Assembly: GCF_009938225.1 (NCBI RefSeq)
Contig: NZ_AP019658.1
Span: forward strand, 124,001 to 188,000
Length of the DNA: 64,000 nucleotides
Direction: 5' to 3'
Origin: Vibrio ponticus
GTDB lineage: Bacteria > Pseudomonadota > Gammaproteobacteria > Enterobacterales > Vibrionaceae
Shown one piece after another: positions 55,162 to 62,959 of the stretch (position 1 is the first letter of the stretch; every line of letters starts with the position of its first letter). A model generated the notes under the pieces. The model made no database searches and was not told where the DNA came from. It was given only the letters and a program-made list of their open reading frames with translations. The position numbers were made by a program, and so were the translations under genes.

Positions 55162-57237
55162 ATGAAAAAATTTAAGTTAAGTGCTACTGCATTGCTGTTG
55201 TCAGCGTGCTTTGGCCAAGCTTTTGCTGCTGAATCTGTACAAGTTGCTTTTATGCCAGACATCCATTTCCATGACGTTTATGGAGACTTTCAAGATGGTA
55301 GCTTTACCGGACTGAAAAATAGTCATAGTGGGGAGAATGCGACGATAAGAACCATGCATGCTCAGCTAACTTCGACTCGTCTTTTCAATGAAAACTATTT
55401 TGCGTTGTTAGCGGCTCTTGATGATGCAGTAAAACGTGGCGTTAAGTATATCGCTTTACCAGGTGACTTTAGTGATGATGGTCAACCCGTACACATTCGA
55501 GGGTTACAGAAGATTCTCGACCATTATGCGAATAAATATGATATCGAATTTTTTGCCGCCCCAGGGAACCACGATCCAGTGCGACCATACGATAGACCTA
55601 GCGGTGAAGGCGATTTCCTAGGTAGCGACGGTAAGACTCAACGTATTTTTAGTAAAGGTGCTAACGAGTGTCAGGGCTATGATACGCCATCAGCCGTTAT
55701 TGATGCGGGACATGAGTTACCGACTATTTGTACCGAAGAAATACGTGAATTGGGTTATGAGGGCTTAATGGCTGAACTTAGCCAATTTGGTTTCTTCCCA
55801 CAAGCCGACAACCTCTACTGGGAAACACCGTACTCGACCTACAACCAAAAAGAATATCAGTTTGATGTTGCCAAGCAGCAAGCAAATTATCAACAGCGCC
55901 AGTATGAAATCTGTCATCAAGGTACTGGTGGTGACTATAAACAAGATGGATACACATCGTGTTTTATGGTGCCTGACTCCTCTTATCTGGTGGAGCCTGT
56001 GGAAGGCTTATGGCTACTGGCTATCGATGCGAACGTTTATATCCCGAATGCCGATGCAGATACATCCAAGCCAGAGCTAGCAGCTAACTTTGGTGGGTCG
56101 GGTAACTCAGGTTATAACAAAATGTTGACCCACAAACAGCAAGTGATTGCTTGGATGGAAGATGTGGTCAAACGTGCCGATGCACAAGGTAAAACGCTGG
56201 TTGCATTTAGCCATTTCCCGATGACTGAGTTTTACAATGGCGCCGCGGAAACGATCGAGGATATCTTTGGTGCAGGCAAGTTCCAACTGGCTCGTTCACC
56301 AAAAGAGGATGTCAGCCAAGCATTAGCTAAAACGGGCATTAAGCTACACGTTGGCGGACACATGCACTTCAATGATACTGGTGTAAAACACTATGACGAT
56401 GGTTCATTTTTATTCAACATCCAAGCGCCGTCTATGGCAGCTTATGTCCCAGCATACAAACTACTGACTTTTGAAGATAACAATAAAGTCGAAGTTGAGA
56501 CGGTGATTTTGCAGGACGTACCTCGCTTCAACGAATTGTTTGAACACTATGAAAAAGAGTGGCAGCACCTAAATGCTAAAGGTGAGCAAGGTCTTTGGAA
56601 CAAAGAGGTACTCTCTTCTAAAGACTACTACGAATTTACCAATTGGCATATTACTGAGCTCACGCGCATGCGCTTTTTGCCGAGCGAATGGCCTTGCGAC
56701 TTAAAGCAGATGGTGTTTGCTCTCGATGGTCGTCAGATGATGGTGCTGAGTCAATTAGAAACCTCAATAACTCAAGATCAAGTTGCCAAGCTTACGCAAA
56801 ATCGTCAGGCGATTGAGATCTGCCAAGAGCAGCCAGTTAAGTTTGAGCCAAATCAGATTGATGATCCTGCATTTAATGCCGCTTGGCAGCAAGCTGAGCG
56901 CAAAGCCATTGAGCTTGCGAAGCAGAATGGACTAGAGCTAGACGATTTTGCCAACTGGAATGGCTTTGATCTCGCGGTGGATTTTTACCGCCTACGAAAC
57001 GCTGATGAACTGGCATTTAAAGATATTGATAGAAATCGAATGCCACAATATGAGTTGATTGCACAGGCATTGGCGCCACATGCACAACATGACCATGGTT
57101 CAAATGATTTTGGGGACGTGTTTAAGCAACGCTTTGGCGGACTATTTGGCATTTTAACTAAGTTCGCGAATGGTCAACCTAGCTTCCACTTCGAGTTGGA
57201 TCTAGGGAAAGGCACGATTTCAGATTTGAATAAGTAA
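55162..57237 (+). CDS. Exported calcineurin-like metallophosphoesterase
   Basis: 691 residues from the ATG at 55162 (TGGAGAAT upstream; the frame opens at TTG 55147). Signal sequence KLSATALLLSACFGQAFA-AE: either cleaved after Ala22 or, because of LLSAC, lipidated at Cys16. Dinuclear metal motifs are in order: DIHFHD (D33, H35), GDFSDDG, GNHDP, SHFP and GGHMHFND. A long C-terminal helical region (about 460-691) has no known motif. It removes phosphate from an extracytoplasmic ester or diester. The 50-bp gap to the next exported enzyme holds only a hairpin, so they are co-transcribed. Confidence 0.85.
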   Translation: MKKFKLSATALLLSACFGQAFAAESVQVAFMPDIHFHDVYGDFQDGSFTGLKNSHSGENATIRTMHAQLTSTRLFNENYFALLAALDDAVKRGVKYIALPGDFSDDGQPVHIRGLQKILDHYANKYDIEFFAAPGNHDPVRPYDRPSGEGDFLGSDGKTQRIFSKGANECQGYDTPSAVIDAGHELPTICTEEIRELGYEGLMAELSQFGFFPQADNLYWETPYSTYNQKEYQFDVAKQQANYQQRQYEICHQGTGGDYKQDGYTSCFMVPDSSYLVEPVEGLWLLAIDANVYIPNADADTSKPELAANFGGSGNSGYNKMLTHKQQVIAWMEDVVKRADAQGKTLVAFSHFPMTEFYNGAAETIEDIFGAGKFQLARSPKEDVSQALAKTGIKLHVGGHMHFNDTGVKHYDDGSFLFNIQAPSMAAYVPAYKLLTFEDNNKVEVETVILQDVPRFNELFEHYEKEWQHLNAKGEQGLWNKEVLSSKDYYEFTNWHITELTRMRFLPSEWPCDLKQMVFALDGRQMMVLSQLETSITQDQVAKLTQNRQAIEICQEQPVKFEPNQIDDPAFNAAWQQAERKAIELAKQNGLELDDFANWNGFDLAVDFYRLRNADELAFKDIDRNRMPQYELIAQALAPHAQHDHGSNDFGDVFKQRFGGLFGILTKFANGQPSFHFELDLGKGTISDLNK

Positions 57238-57244
57238 CCGCGGA

Positions 57245-57264
57245 GTGGTGGGGAGACCCACCAC
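57245..57264 (+). other. Intercistronic hairpin
   Basis: GTGGTGGG-GAGA-CCCACCAC, perfect 8-bp stem with a GNRA-type loop (GAGA), between the two exported phosphatase genes. No T-run, so more likely an mRNA stability element than a terminator. Confidence 0.6.
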
Positions 57265-57287
57265 AGCTCAATTAAGGAGTTATAAAA

Positions 57288-58160
57288 ATGAATAAATTAG
57301 CACTTTTGATCTCTTATATTCTATGTGGTTCAGCGGTGGCAGCCGACTTTAATGTGATGTCATTTAACATTCGCAACAGTAAAGATAGCGTTGCTGGCAG
57401 TGAATATGATGGCAAGAATACTTGGGAAAATCGCAAGCAAATCGTGACTGAGGTTTTCGCCGAGCAAGATATTGATATTGCTGGGCTTCAAGAGCCCTTT
57501 AGTGATCAGTTAGTTTATCTGGCACAACACTTACCAAACTATAGCTGGGAAGGCGTGGGGCGAGATGATGGCAATGCTCTGGGTGAAGCGGTACCGATTT
57601 TTTATCGCAATGATAAATACGTAAAGTTGGCAGGAGGCACATTCTGGCTATCTGAAACTCCACAGGTGGTGGCGAGTGTTGGTTGGGATGCTGAACTGAC
57701 GCGCATTACCACTTGGGTGCGACTAGAGGAGATTGATACCGGTAAGCGTGTCATCGTCTTTAATGCTCACTTTGATCATGTTGGTAAGCTGGCTCGCCAA
57801 GAGAGTGCAAAGTTGTTGAGTGAAAAAGCGAAGCAGATCAGCGGTGGCGAAGGCGATGCGGTGATTGTTCTAGGCGATCTGAACTTCGAGCGCAGTGATG
57901 TGGACTCATACCGTGCGATCTCCAATCTGTATCGTGATGCCAGAGATATCGCCAAAACCCCATTTACCGGTGTGAATGGTGATGAAACCCAACGATATAC
58001 CTATCATGGTTATGGTAACGCGAAAACAGAAGACATCGACTATATCTTTGTTGACGACAAGTTAGCGGTAAACCGCTTTGAGTATAAAAATGTCATTAAA
58101 GAGGGTATCTACGCGTCGGATCATCTGGTGGTAATGGCTAATCTGGAGTTTAGCCAATAG
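57288..58160 (+). CDS. Exported endonuclease/exonuclease/phosphatase-fold enzyme
   Basis: 290 residues. Signal peptide MNKLALLISYILCGSAVA. EEP-fold motifs: MSFNIRN, GLQEP (metal Glu), NAHFDHVG, LGDLNFE and a final SDHLVVMANL. The DIDYIFV segment is typical of phosphodiesterases and phosphatases acting on sugar or lipid headgroups rather than DNA. AAGGAG precedes the ATG. With the preceding phosphoesterase it could convert a phosphodiester to an alcohol in two steps. Confidence 0.87.
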   Translation: MNKLALLISYILCGSAVAADFNVMSFNIRNSKDSVAGSEYDGKNTWENRKQIVTEVFAEQDIDIAGLQEPFSDQLVYLAQHLPNYSWEGVGRDDGNALGEAVPIFYRNDKYVKLAGGTFWLSETPQVVASVGWDAELTRITTWVRLEEIDTGKRVIVFNAHFDHVGKLARQESAKLLSEKAKQISGGEGDAVIVLGDLNFERSDVDSYRAISNLYRDARDIAKTPFTGVNGDETQRYTYHGYGNAKTEDIDYIFVDDKLAVNRFEYKNVIKEGIYASDHLVVMANLEFSQ

Positions 58161-58239
58161 GGATGCTAAGTAATCTGTTATCAACAACCTAAGTTTGTTG
58201 TTATGGATTACTTTTATTCATGTTAGGTTGAAATTATTT

Positions 58240-58282
58240 GACTCGATTTTTATATTATTTAATTAACTATGAGAATCGAGTC
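58240..58282. promoter_or_regulatory. Spaced inverted repeat before the PTS unit
   Basis: GACTCGATT (58240-58248) and AATCGAGTC (58274-58282) are perfect 9-bp arms 25 bp apart, bracketing TATATTAT-like promoter sequence upstream of the ORF at 58341. Possible operator. Confidence 0.45.
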
Positions 58283-58340
58283 ACGAAACACTTTTAATTT
58301 TTAAATTACTATTTATTGGTATTTTTGATTGGTGAATGAA

Positions 58341-58832
58341 ATGTCGAATAACATTAACAAACAAGTTGCATTAGAGGCGTTTAAGCAAATATTGCTTATG
58401 CTTCGTGCTATCTGTTTGTTTTTTATTCCCCAATCGATTGACTCTGGTGAAGCTTTGTCTGTTGCCCCTGCTAGTGAGCAGGAAAAAGACGAACTTAACC
58501 TAGCAGATCAATATGCAAGCTTGTGGGAAAAAAGCGCTGAATTGTTACCGCCATTTACCCATTGGTTCCGTTCTGTAGAGAAAACAAACTTAAACCATGA
58601 TCTGACGATTGCGGTTAAGCATGCCGCTTTAGCAATGAATGCCCTAGGTTTCGTTGCTTTGGTTGGTTTCACACAAATTTTAAAAACTTGTCAGTACTCA
58701 GTGCTGGAGAAAGCAACAGCTTTCGTAAAATTTATTAATAGAGATATCAAAAACACACAACTAGCGTTCTCGCGGTTGTGTGTTTTTTTTTACAATAAAA
58801 AGAGGAACACACAATGTACATCGTATGCGTAG
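58341..58832 (+). CDS. Unknown ORF preceding PTS genes, terminator inside its 3' end
   Basis: 163 residues from the ATG at 58341 (TTG 58329 opens the frame). No recognised domain; helical, with a hydrophobic stretch MNALGFVALVGFTQIL. The last ~28 codons are encoded by a strong intrinsic terminator (58751-58790) and by the ribosome site and start of the EIIB gene, which it overlaps by 19 bp. So either the natural protein once ended earlier, or translation of this ORF works as a switch for transcription into the PTS genes. Faint likeness to the 54470 product. Confidence 0.45.
   Translation: MSNNINKQVALEAFKQILLMLRAICLFFIPQSIDSGEALSVAPASEQEKDELNLADQYASLWEKSAELLPPFTHWFRSVEKTNLNHDLTIAVKHAALAMNALGFVALVGFTQILKTCQYSVLEKATAFVKFINRDIKNTQLAFSRLCVFFYNKKRNTQCTSYA
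58751..58790 (+). terminator. Strong terminator/attenuator upstream of EIIB
   Basis: AAACACACAAC (58751-58761) pairs perfectly with GTTGTGTGTTT (58775-58785) over a 13-nt loop, ending in eight or more T. It lies 24 bp before the EIIB start and inside the preceding ORF. Confidence 0.85.
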
Positions 58833-59122
58833 CCGCTTGCCCTACTGGCGTTGCACACACTTATATGGCTGCTGAAGCTCTTGAAGTGAAAGGCAAAGAG
58901 TTGGGAATTGAAATTAAAGTCGAAACTCAAGGTAGCATGGGCGTAGAAAATGAAATCACAGCAGAAGATATCGCACGTGCAGATGCAGCAATTATTGCAG
59001 CAGACGTGGCGATAAATGGTGCAGAACGTTTTGCATCGCTACCTAAAATCGAATGTAAAGTCGCAGACCCAATCAAACATGGTGACGCACTATTTGAGGC
59101 GCTTACCGCGGAGGTTCAGTAA
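58814..59122 (+). CDS. Fructose-type PTS enzyme IIB
   Basis: 102 residues. The phospho-accepting Cys is C9 in VAACPTGVAHTYMAAEAL, the hallmark of fructose/mannitol-family IIB. It passes phosphate from an IIA to the sugar taken up by the adjacent IIC. AAGAGGAAC before the ATG. Stop overlaps the IIC start by one base (TAATG). In E. coli MngA, IIA, IIB and IIC are one chain; here B and C are separate and A is not seen yet. Confidence 0.93.
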   Translation: MYIVCVAACPTGVAHTYMAAEALEVKGKELGIEIKVETQGSMGVENEITAEDIARADAAIIAADVAINGAERFASLPKIECKVADPIKHGDALFEALTAEVQ

Positions 59123-60234
59123 TGTCGCAATTTAACCCAGGACAAAAATCGGTCGGGACCGAACTTAAGAACGCCATAATGACTGGCGTATCATATATGC
59201 TGCCTTTCATCATCGCCGGTGCGGTGCTGATGGGAATCGCACGTATTGGTGCTTCTTTCTATGGTGTAGACAACATTTGGGATGCTAGCCATGCGGAATC
59301 CGTCCATGGTTTGGTGCAAATATTCCATGACTTTGATGGCTTTGGTGGTTTAGCACTATCTTTAATGCTTCCTGTAGTGGCGGGTTATATTGGTTTTGCA
59401 ATCGCCAATAAACCTGCGATTGCTCCAGGTATGATTGGTGGTCTACTTGCTGGCAAGTTAGGAACCGGTTTCCTTGGCGCATTGGCGGCAGGTTTACTGG
59501 CTGGTTACATCGTTAAGTACCTTGCAACCAAGATTAAATTGCCAAAAGCTCTCGCGTCTGCTGGTCCTATTTTCATTATTCCTGTTGGCGGCACGCTGCT
59601 TGTTTGTGCACTGATGTCTTATGTGATCGGCGACCCTATGGCAGCACTTAACCGTGGTCTTGAAACTTGGTTGCTTTCTATGTCCGATGGTAACAAGGTT
59701 ATCCTAGCGGCTGTTGTGGGTGGCATGGTTGGCTTTGATTTAGGTGGTCCTATCAACAAAGCGGCAGTAACGACAGCGATGGCTCTGCTCGCTTCTGGTA
59801 TCTACGATCCAAACACCGCCGCTCAAGTAGCTATCATTATCCCACCAATTGGTATTGGTGTGGCGACTCTGATTTGGCGCACGCGTTTCCCTGAATCTCT
59901 ACAAGAAGCGGGTAAAGCATCAACATTGATGGGTTTAATTGGTGTCTCTGAAGGTGCGATTCCATTCGCGTTAGCAAATCCGAAAATTATTGTGGTGAAC
60001 GTGGTCGGCTCTGCGGTAGGTGCTGCTCTAGCTGTTGGTCTAGGTGCAGTAAATAAAGCGCCTATATCCGGTTTCTACGGTTGGCTTGCGGTTGAAAACT
60101 GGTTTGTGTACGTGCTAGCGATTGCGGCAGGTTCTGCAATTATCGCAGTGGGCTCACTGCTCGTATTTAATGGTGAAGCGAGCAAGCCAGAAGTAAAGAA
60201 AGAAAGCGCGCCTAAATTCACCGTTTCACGTTAA
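59122..60234 (+). CDS. Fructose-type PTS enzyme IIC
   Basis: 370 residues, about eight to ten TM helices. Family blocks MTGVSYMLPFIIAGAVLMGI, KPAIAPGMIGGLLAG, GFDLGGPINKAA and GVSEGAIPFALANP. Membrane channel for the sugar. Together with the IIB before it and the GH38 mannosidase after it, the likely cargo is an alpha-mannoside such as mannosylglycerate, by analogy with E. coli mngA-mngB; this is inference. Confidence 0.93.
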   Translation: MSQFNPGQKSVGTELKNAIMTGVSYMLPFIIAGAVLMGIARIGASFYGVDNIWDASHAESVHGLVQIFHDFDGFGGLALSLMLPVVAGYIGFAIANKPAIAPGMIGGLLAGKLGTGFLGALAAGLLAGYIVKYLATKIKLPKALASAGPIFIIPVGGTLLVCALMSYVIGDPMAALNRGLETWLLSMSDGNKVILAAVVGGMVGFDLGGPINKAAVTTAMALLASGIYDPNTAAQVAIIIPPIGIGVATLIWRTRFPESLQEAGKASTLMGLIGVSEGAIPFALANPKIIVVNVVGSAVGAALAVGLGAVNKAPISGFYGWLAVENWFVYVLAIAAGSAIIAVGSLLVFNGEASKPEVKKESAPKFTVSR

Positions 60235-60255
60235 TTTTTATTCCTTTCTGATTTG

Positions 60256-60281
60256 AGGGCTATGCTGCCGTAGCCCTTTTC
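60256..60281 (+). terminator. Hairpin between EIIC and mannosidase genes
   Basis: AGGGCTA / TAGCCCT, 7-bp stem with an 8-nt loop, then TTTT. Probably a partial terminator within the operon. Confidence 0.6.
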
Positions 60282-60330
60282 CACTCTTTTTGATGTATGG
60301 AGCGTTTTGCTTCAGGGGTAATGACGTCTT

Positions 60331-62937
60331 ATGAAAACGATACATTTAATTCAACACACTCATTGGGATCGCGAATGGTATTTTACAGAAAACGATTCTA
60401 AAGCTCTTCTTTATTATTTTATGGAAGATTTAATGTCTCGTCTTGAGGCGGATAATAATATTGGTCCTTTTATTTTAGATGCGCAAACAGTCATGCTTGA
60501 TGACTATTTTGAAGTGGCGCCTGAAAATAAATTTAGATTAGAAAAACTAATCAATGATAATCGAGTTCTTATCGGTCCTTGGTACACTCAAACCGACTTT
60601 TTAACGGTTAGTGCCGAGTCAATCACTCGTAACCTACTACTGGGTTTAATCGACTGTCGCAAGATGGGTAAAGCTCTGGAAGTTGGCTATATACCAGACT
60701 CATTTGGGCAAATGGCACAGTTACCAATGCTGCTCAATCAGTTCAATATTGATAAAGCGGTTTTGTGGCGAGGCTGGTCTGAACGTTTAGTGGCTAACAG
60801 CGAGTTTACTTGGTCTAGCCAAGATGGTAGCAAAGTCACGACAGCGGTGTTTCCTTGGGGTTATGGCTGCGCCAAGTGGTTGCCGACGGATAAACACAGC
60901 ATCACAGACGCCATTGTTGCATGTGCGCAAAAGCAGTGTCAGTTTGCCGCAACACAACAAGTGATGCTGCCTAATGGCAATGATCAGTCACCATTTGAAT
61001 ATCAAATCCCGGGTCTACTTGAGCACGTCAATCAAAGCCAAGATGAGTTCCATTTTGTAAATAGCTCATTTGGTGAATATTTCGTAGCTTTGAGTAATGA
61101 GCAGCACCTGCTGCCAGAGTTTAGTGGTGAAATGCTCGACCCTAAGTACATGCGTATTCACCGCGGTATCTTCTCTACTCGCATGGATATTAAGCAAGCC
61201 AATGCGCGTCTAGAGCAGTTGCTTAGTCGTCAACTAGAACCACTGTTGGCGCTCAATTACAGTCAAGGTTTGCCATATCCGCAAAGCGCAATCAATGCGA
61301 TTTGGCGTTCGGCGATGAAAAGTCATGCTCACGATAGCATTGGCGGTTGTAACTCAGAGCGTGTTAATGCCATGGTCCTTAATCGTCTTGAATCAGGCAT
61401 TGAGATGGCGGAACAATTACTGGAGTTAAATTTCCGCAAGCTAACAGAAGGTATTGAAGCTCAAGTAGCAGGCACCAAAGTGGTGGTTTTCAATAGTGTT
61501 CCGAAAGCACGTGACAGCTTGGTCGAACTGACAATTTATACCCCGCACCAGCAGGTTGCTTTTGTTGATGGTGAGGGGCAGCCGCTGCGTTATCAGATCA
61601 TCAGTGAATCCCAGCAAGATATGTCGACTATCATTCAAGAGCTTTCGAATAACACGACGACCACATGGTATCGCAAACTTGAGTTGGCGGTTGAAGTCAC
61701 CGCGATCCCGGCTTGTGGCTATACCACGATCTATTTGCAGGAAGAAACGGATAACGCCGGTGAGCTGCCAGTGACGGTCAGTCAGGCGAAACGAATTACA
61801 AACCAATGGTTTGAGTTGGAGCATTTAGCAGACAACACCATTCGTTTGACAGATTTAAGAAATAATCGTCACTACTCCAACGCTTTTGAGCTGGTGGATG
61901 GGTCTGACGAAGGTGATAACTATAACTTCTCACCTCTTGCTAATGATTGGCTACTATCAAGTCATGATTGTCGCCAACAAGTTGAGGTTGCGACAGGTGA
62001 GTTGTTTAGCACTCTGAAAGTCAGTTTTGAATTTGAGCTACCTGCGGATCTCGCTGAGCGTAAGCAAGGAAAGCGCTCGGTGACATTGCCAGTCTGTATG
62101 ACGCTAACCTTGCGCCAAGACCGTCCAAGCATTGATTGTAAAGTTGAACTCAATAACACCGCACTCGATCATCGCATCCAGATTCGTTTCCCAACTGGGA
62201 TTGCCAATGCGCTCCATTATGCTGACCAACCATTTGGATTGATCACGCGTGAAACGGTGCCGCAAGAGCTCGCATTGTGGCAGCAAGAAGAGTGGACCGA
62301 AGCGCCAATTGCCAACTATCCGATGCAGTCTATGGTATTGCAGCGTGATGAATCGGCTGGCTTAGCGGTGGTTACTCAGGGATTGCGCGAATACGAGTTT
62401 GCTCAAACGGAACCAGAGACGATTGCAGTGACGTTATTCCGCAGCGTTGGTTGGCTCGGTCAAGCCAATTTAACTTATCGACCGGGACGCGCATCAGGCA
62501 TGGTTTTACCATCACCAGACTCCCAAATTCAAGGTGAGCATTGTTTTGAATTGTCTGTGGTTCCATTTAGCGCTGAAGCAGAAACCGAGTTCTGGTGCAC
62601 GATTGAACAAATAAATACGCCTGTTATTGCTCATGTGGGCACAGATTGGGCTCGCTTCCGTCTGAACTCCGAACAAAACCATTTCCCGGCTCGTCACAGC
62701 TTAGTCTTGTGGCAAAGTGATTTGCACTTTAGCACGTTGAAAAAGGCAGAGCAGGGTGAGGGGTTAATTTTACGCGCCTACAACCCGACGGCTCAGCCAC
62801 AAACTATGGGCACACTAAATACGGAGTTTGTTACGCAGCTGACTCAACTGGATGAGACGACATCACGTGAATGGACAGAGACCGCTCTACCAAGCTCTCC
62901 AGTTACCTTGAGCATGACCCGTGCCGAACAACAATAA
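60331..62937 (+). CDS. mngB: GH38 alpha-mannosidase, MngB-like
   Basis: 868 residues (E. coli MngB about 877), cytoplasmic. Zinc and catalytic features of GH38: HTHWDREWY (H11, D13), nucleophile D123 in GYIPDSFGQ, LWRGWSER, and the later zinc His in SHAHDSIGG. Homology to MngB runs the full length (for example IGPWYTQTD, STRMDIKQANARLE, RPGRASGMVLPSPDSQ). MngB releases mannose-6-phosphate from 6-phosphomannosyl-glycerate after PTS uptake; here the aglycone is not certain. The start codon ATG sits in ACGTCTTATG with a weak ribosome site. Confidence 0.92.
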   Translation: MKTIHLIQHTHWDREWYFTENDSKALLYYFMEDLMSRLEADNNIGPFILDAQTVMLDDYFEVAPENKFRLEKLINDNRVLIGPWYTQTDFLTVSAESITRNLLLGLIDCRKMGKALEVGYIPDSFGQMAQLPMLLNQFNIDKAVLWRGWSERLVANSEFTWSSQDGSKVTTAVFPWGYGCAKWLPTDKHSITDAIVACAQKQCQFAATQQVMLPNGNDQSPFEYQIPGLLEHVNQSQDEFHFVNSSFGEYFVALSNEQHLLPEFSGEMLDPKYMRIHRGIFSTRMDIKQANARLEQLLSRQLEPLLALNYSQGLPYPQSAINAIWRSAMKSHAHDSIGGCNSERVNAMVLNRLESGIEMAEQLLELNFRKLTEGIEAQVAGTKVVVFNSVPKARDSLVELTIYTPHQQVAFVDGEGQPLRYQIISESQQDMSTIIQELSNNTTTTWYRKLELAVEVTAIPACGYTTIYLQEETDNAGELPVTVSQAKRITNQWFELEHLADNTIRLTDLRNNRHYSNAFELVDGSDEGDNYNFSPLANDWLLSSHDCRQQVEVATGELFSTLKVSFEFELPADLAERKQGKRSVTLPVCMTLTLRQDRPSIDCKVELNNTALDHRIQIRFPTGIANALHYADQPFGLITRETVPQELALWQQEEWTEAPIANYPMQSMVLQRDESAGLAVVTQGLREYEFAQTEPETIAVTLFRSVGWLGQANLTYRPGRASGMVLPSPDSQIQGEHCFELSVVPFSAEAETEFWCTIEQINTPVIAHVGTDWARFRLNSEQNHFPARHSLVLWQSDLHFSTLKKAEQGEGLILRAYNPTAQPQTMGTLNTEFVTQLTQLDETTSREWTETALPSSPVTLSMTRAEQQ

Positions 62938-62959
62938 AAACGAATTGAGATACAGAACG

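Noticed and set aside
61441..61824. Minus-strand 127-codon ORF inside the mannosidase gene
   Set aside because: Shadow of a well-supported GH38 coding sequence.
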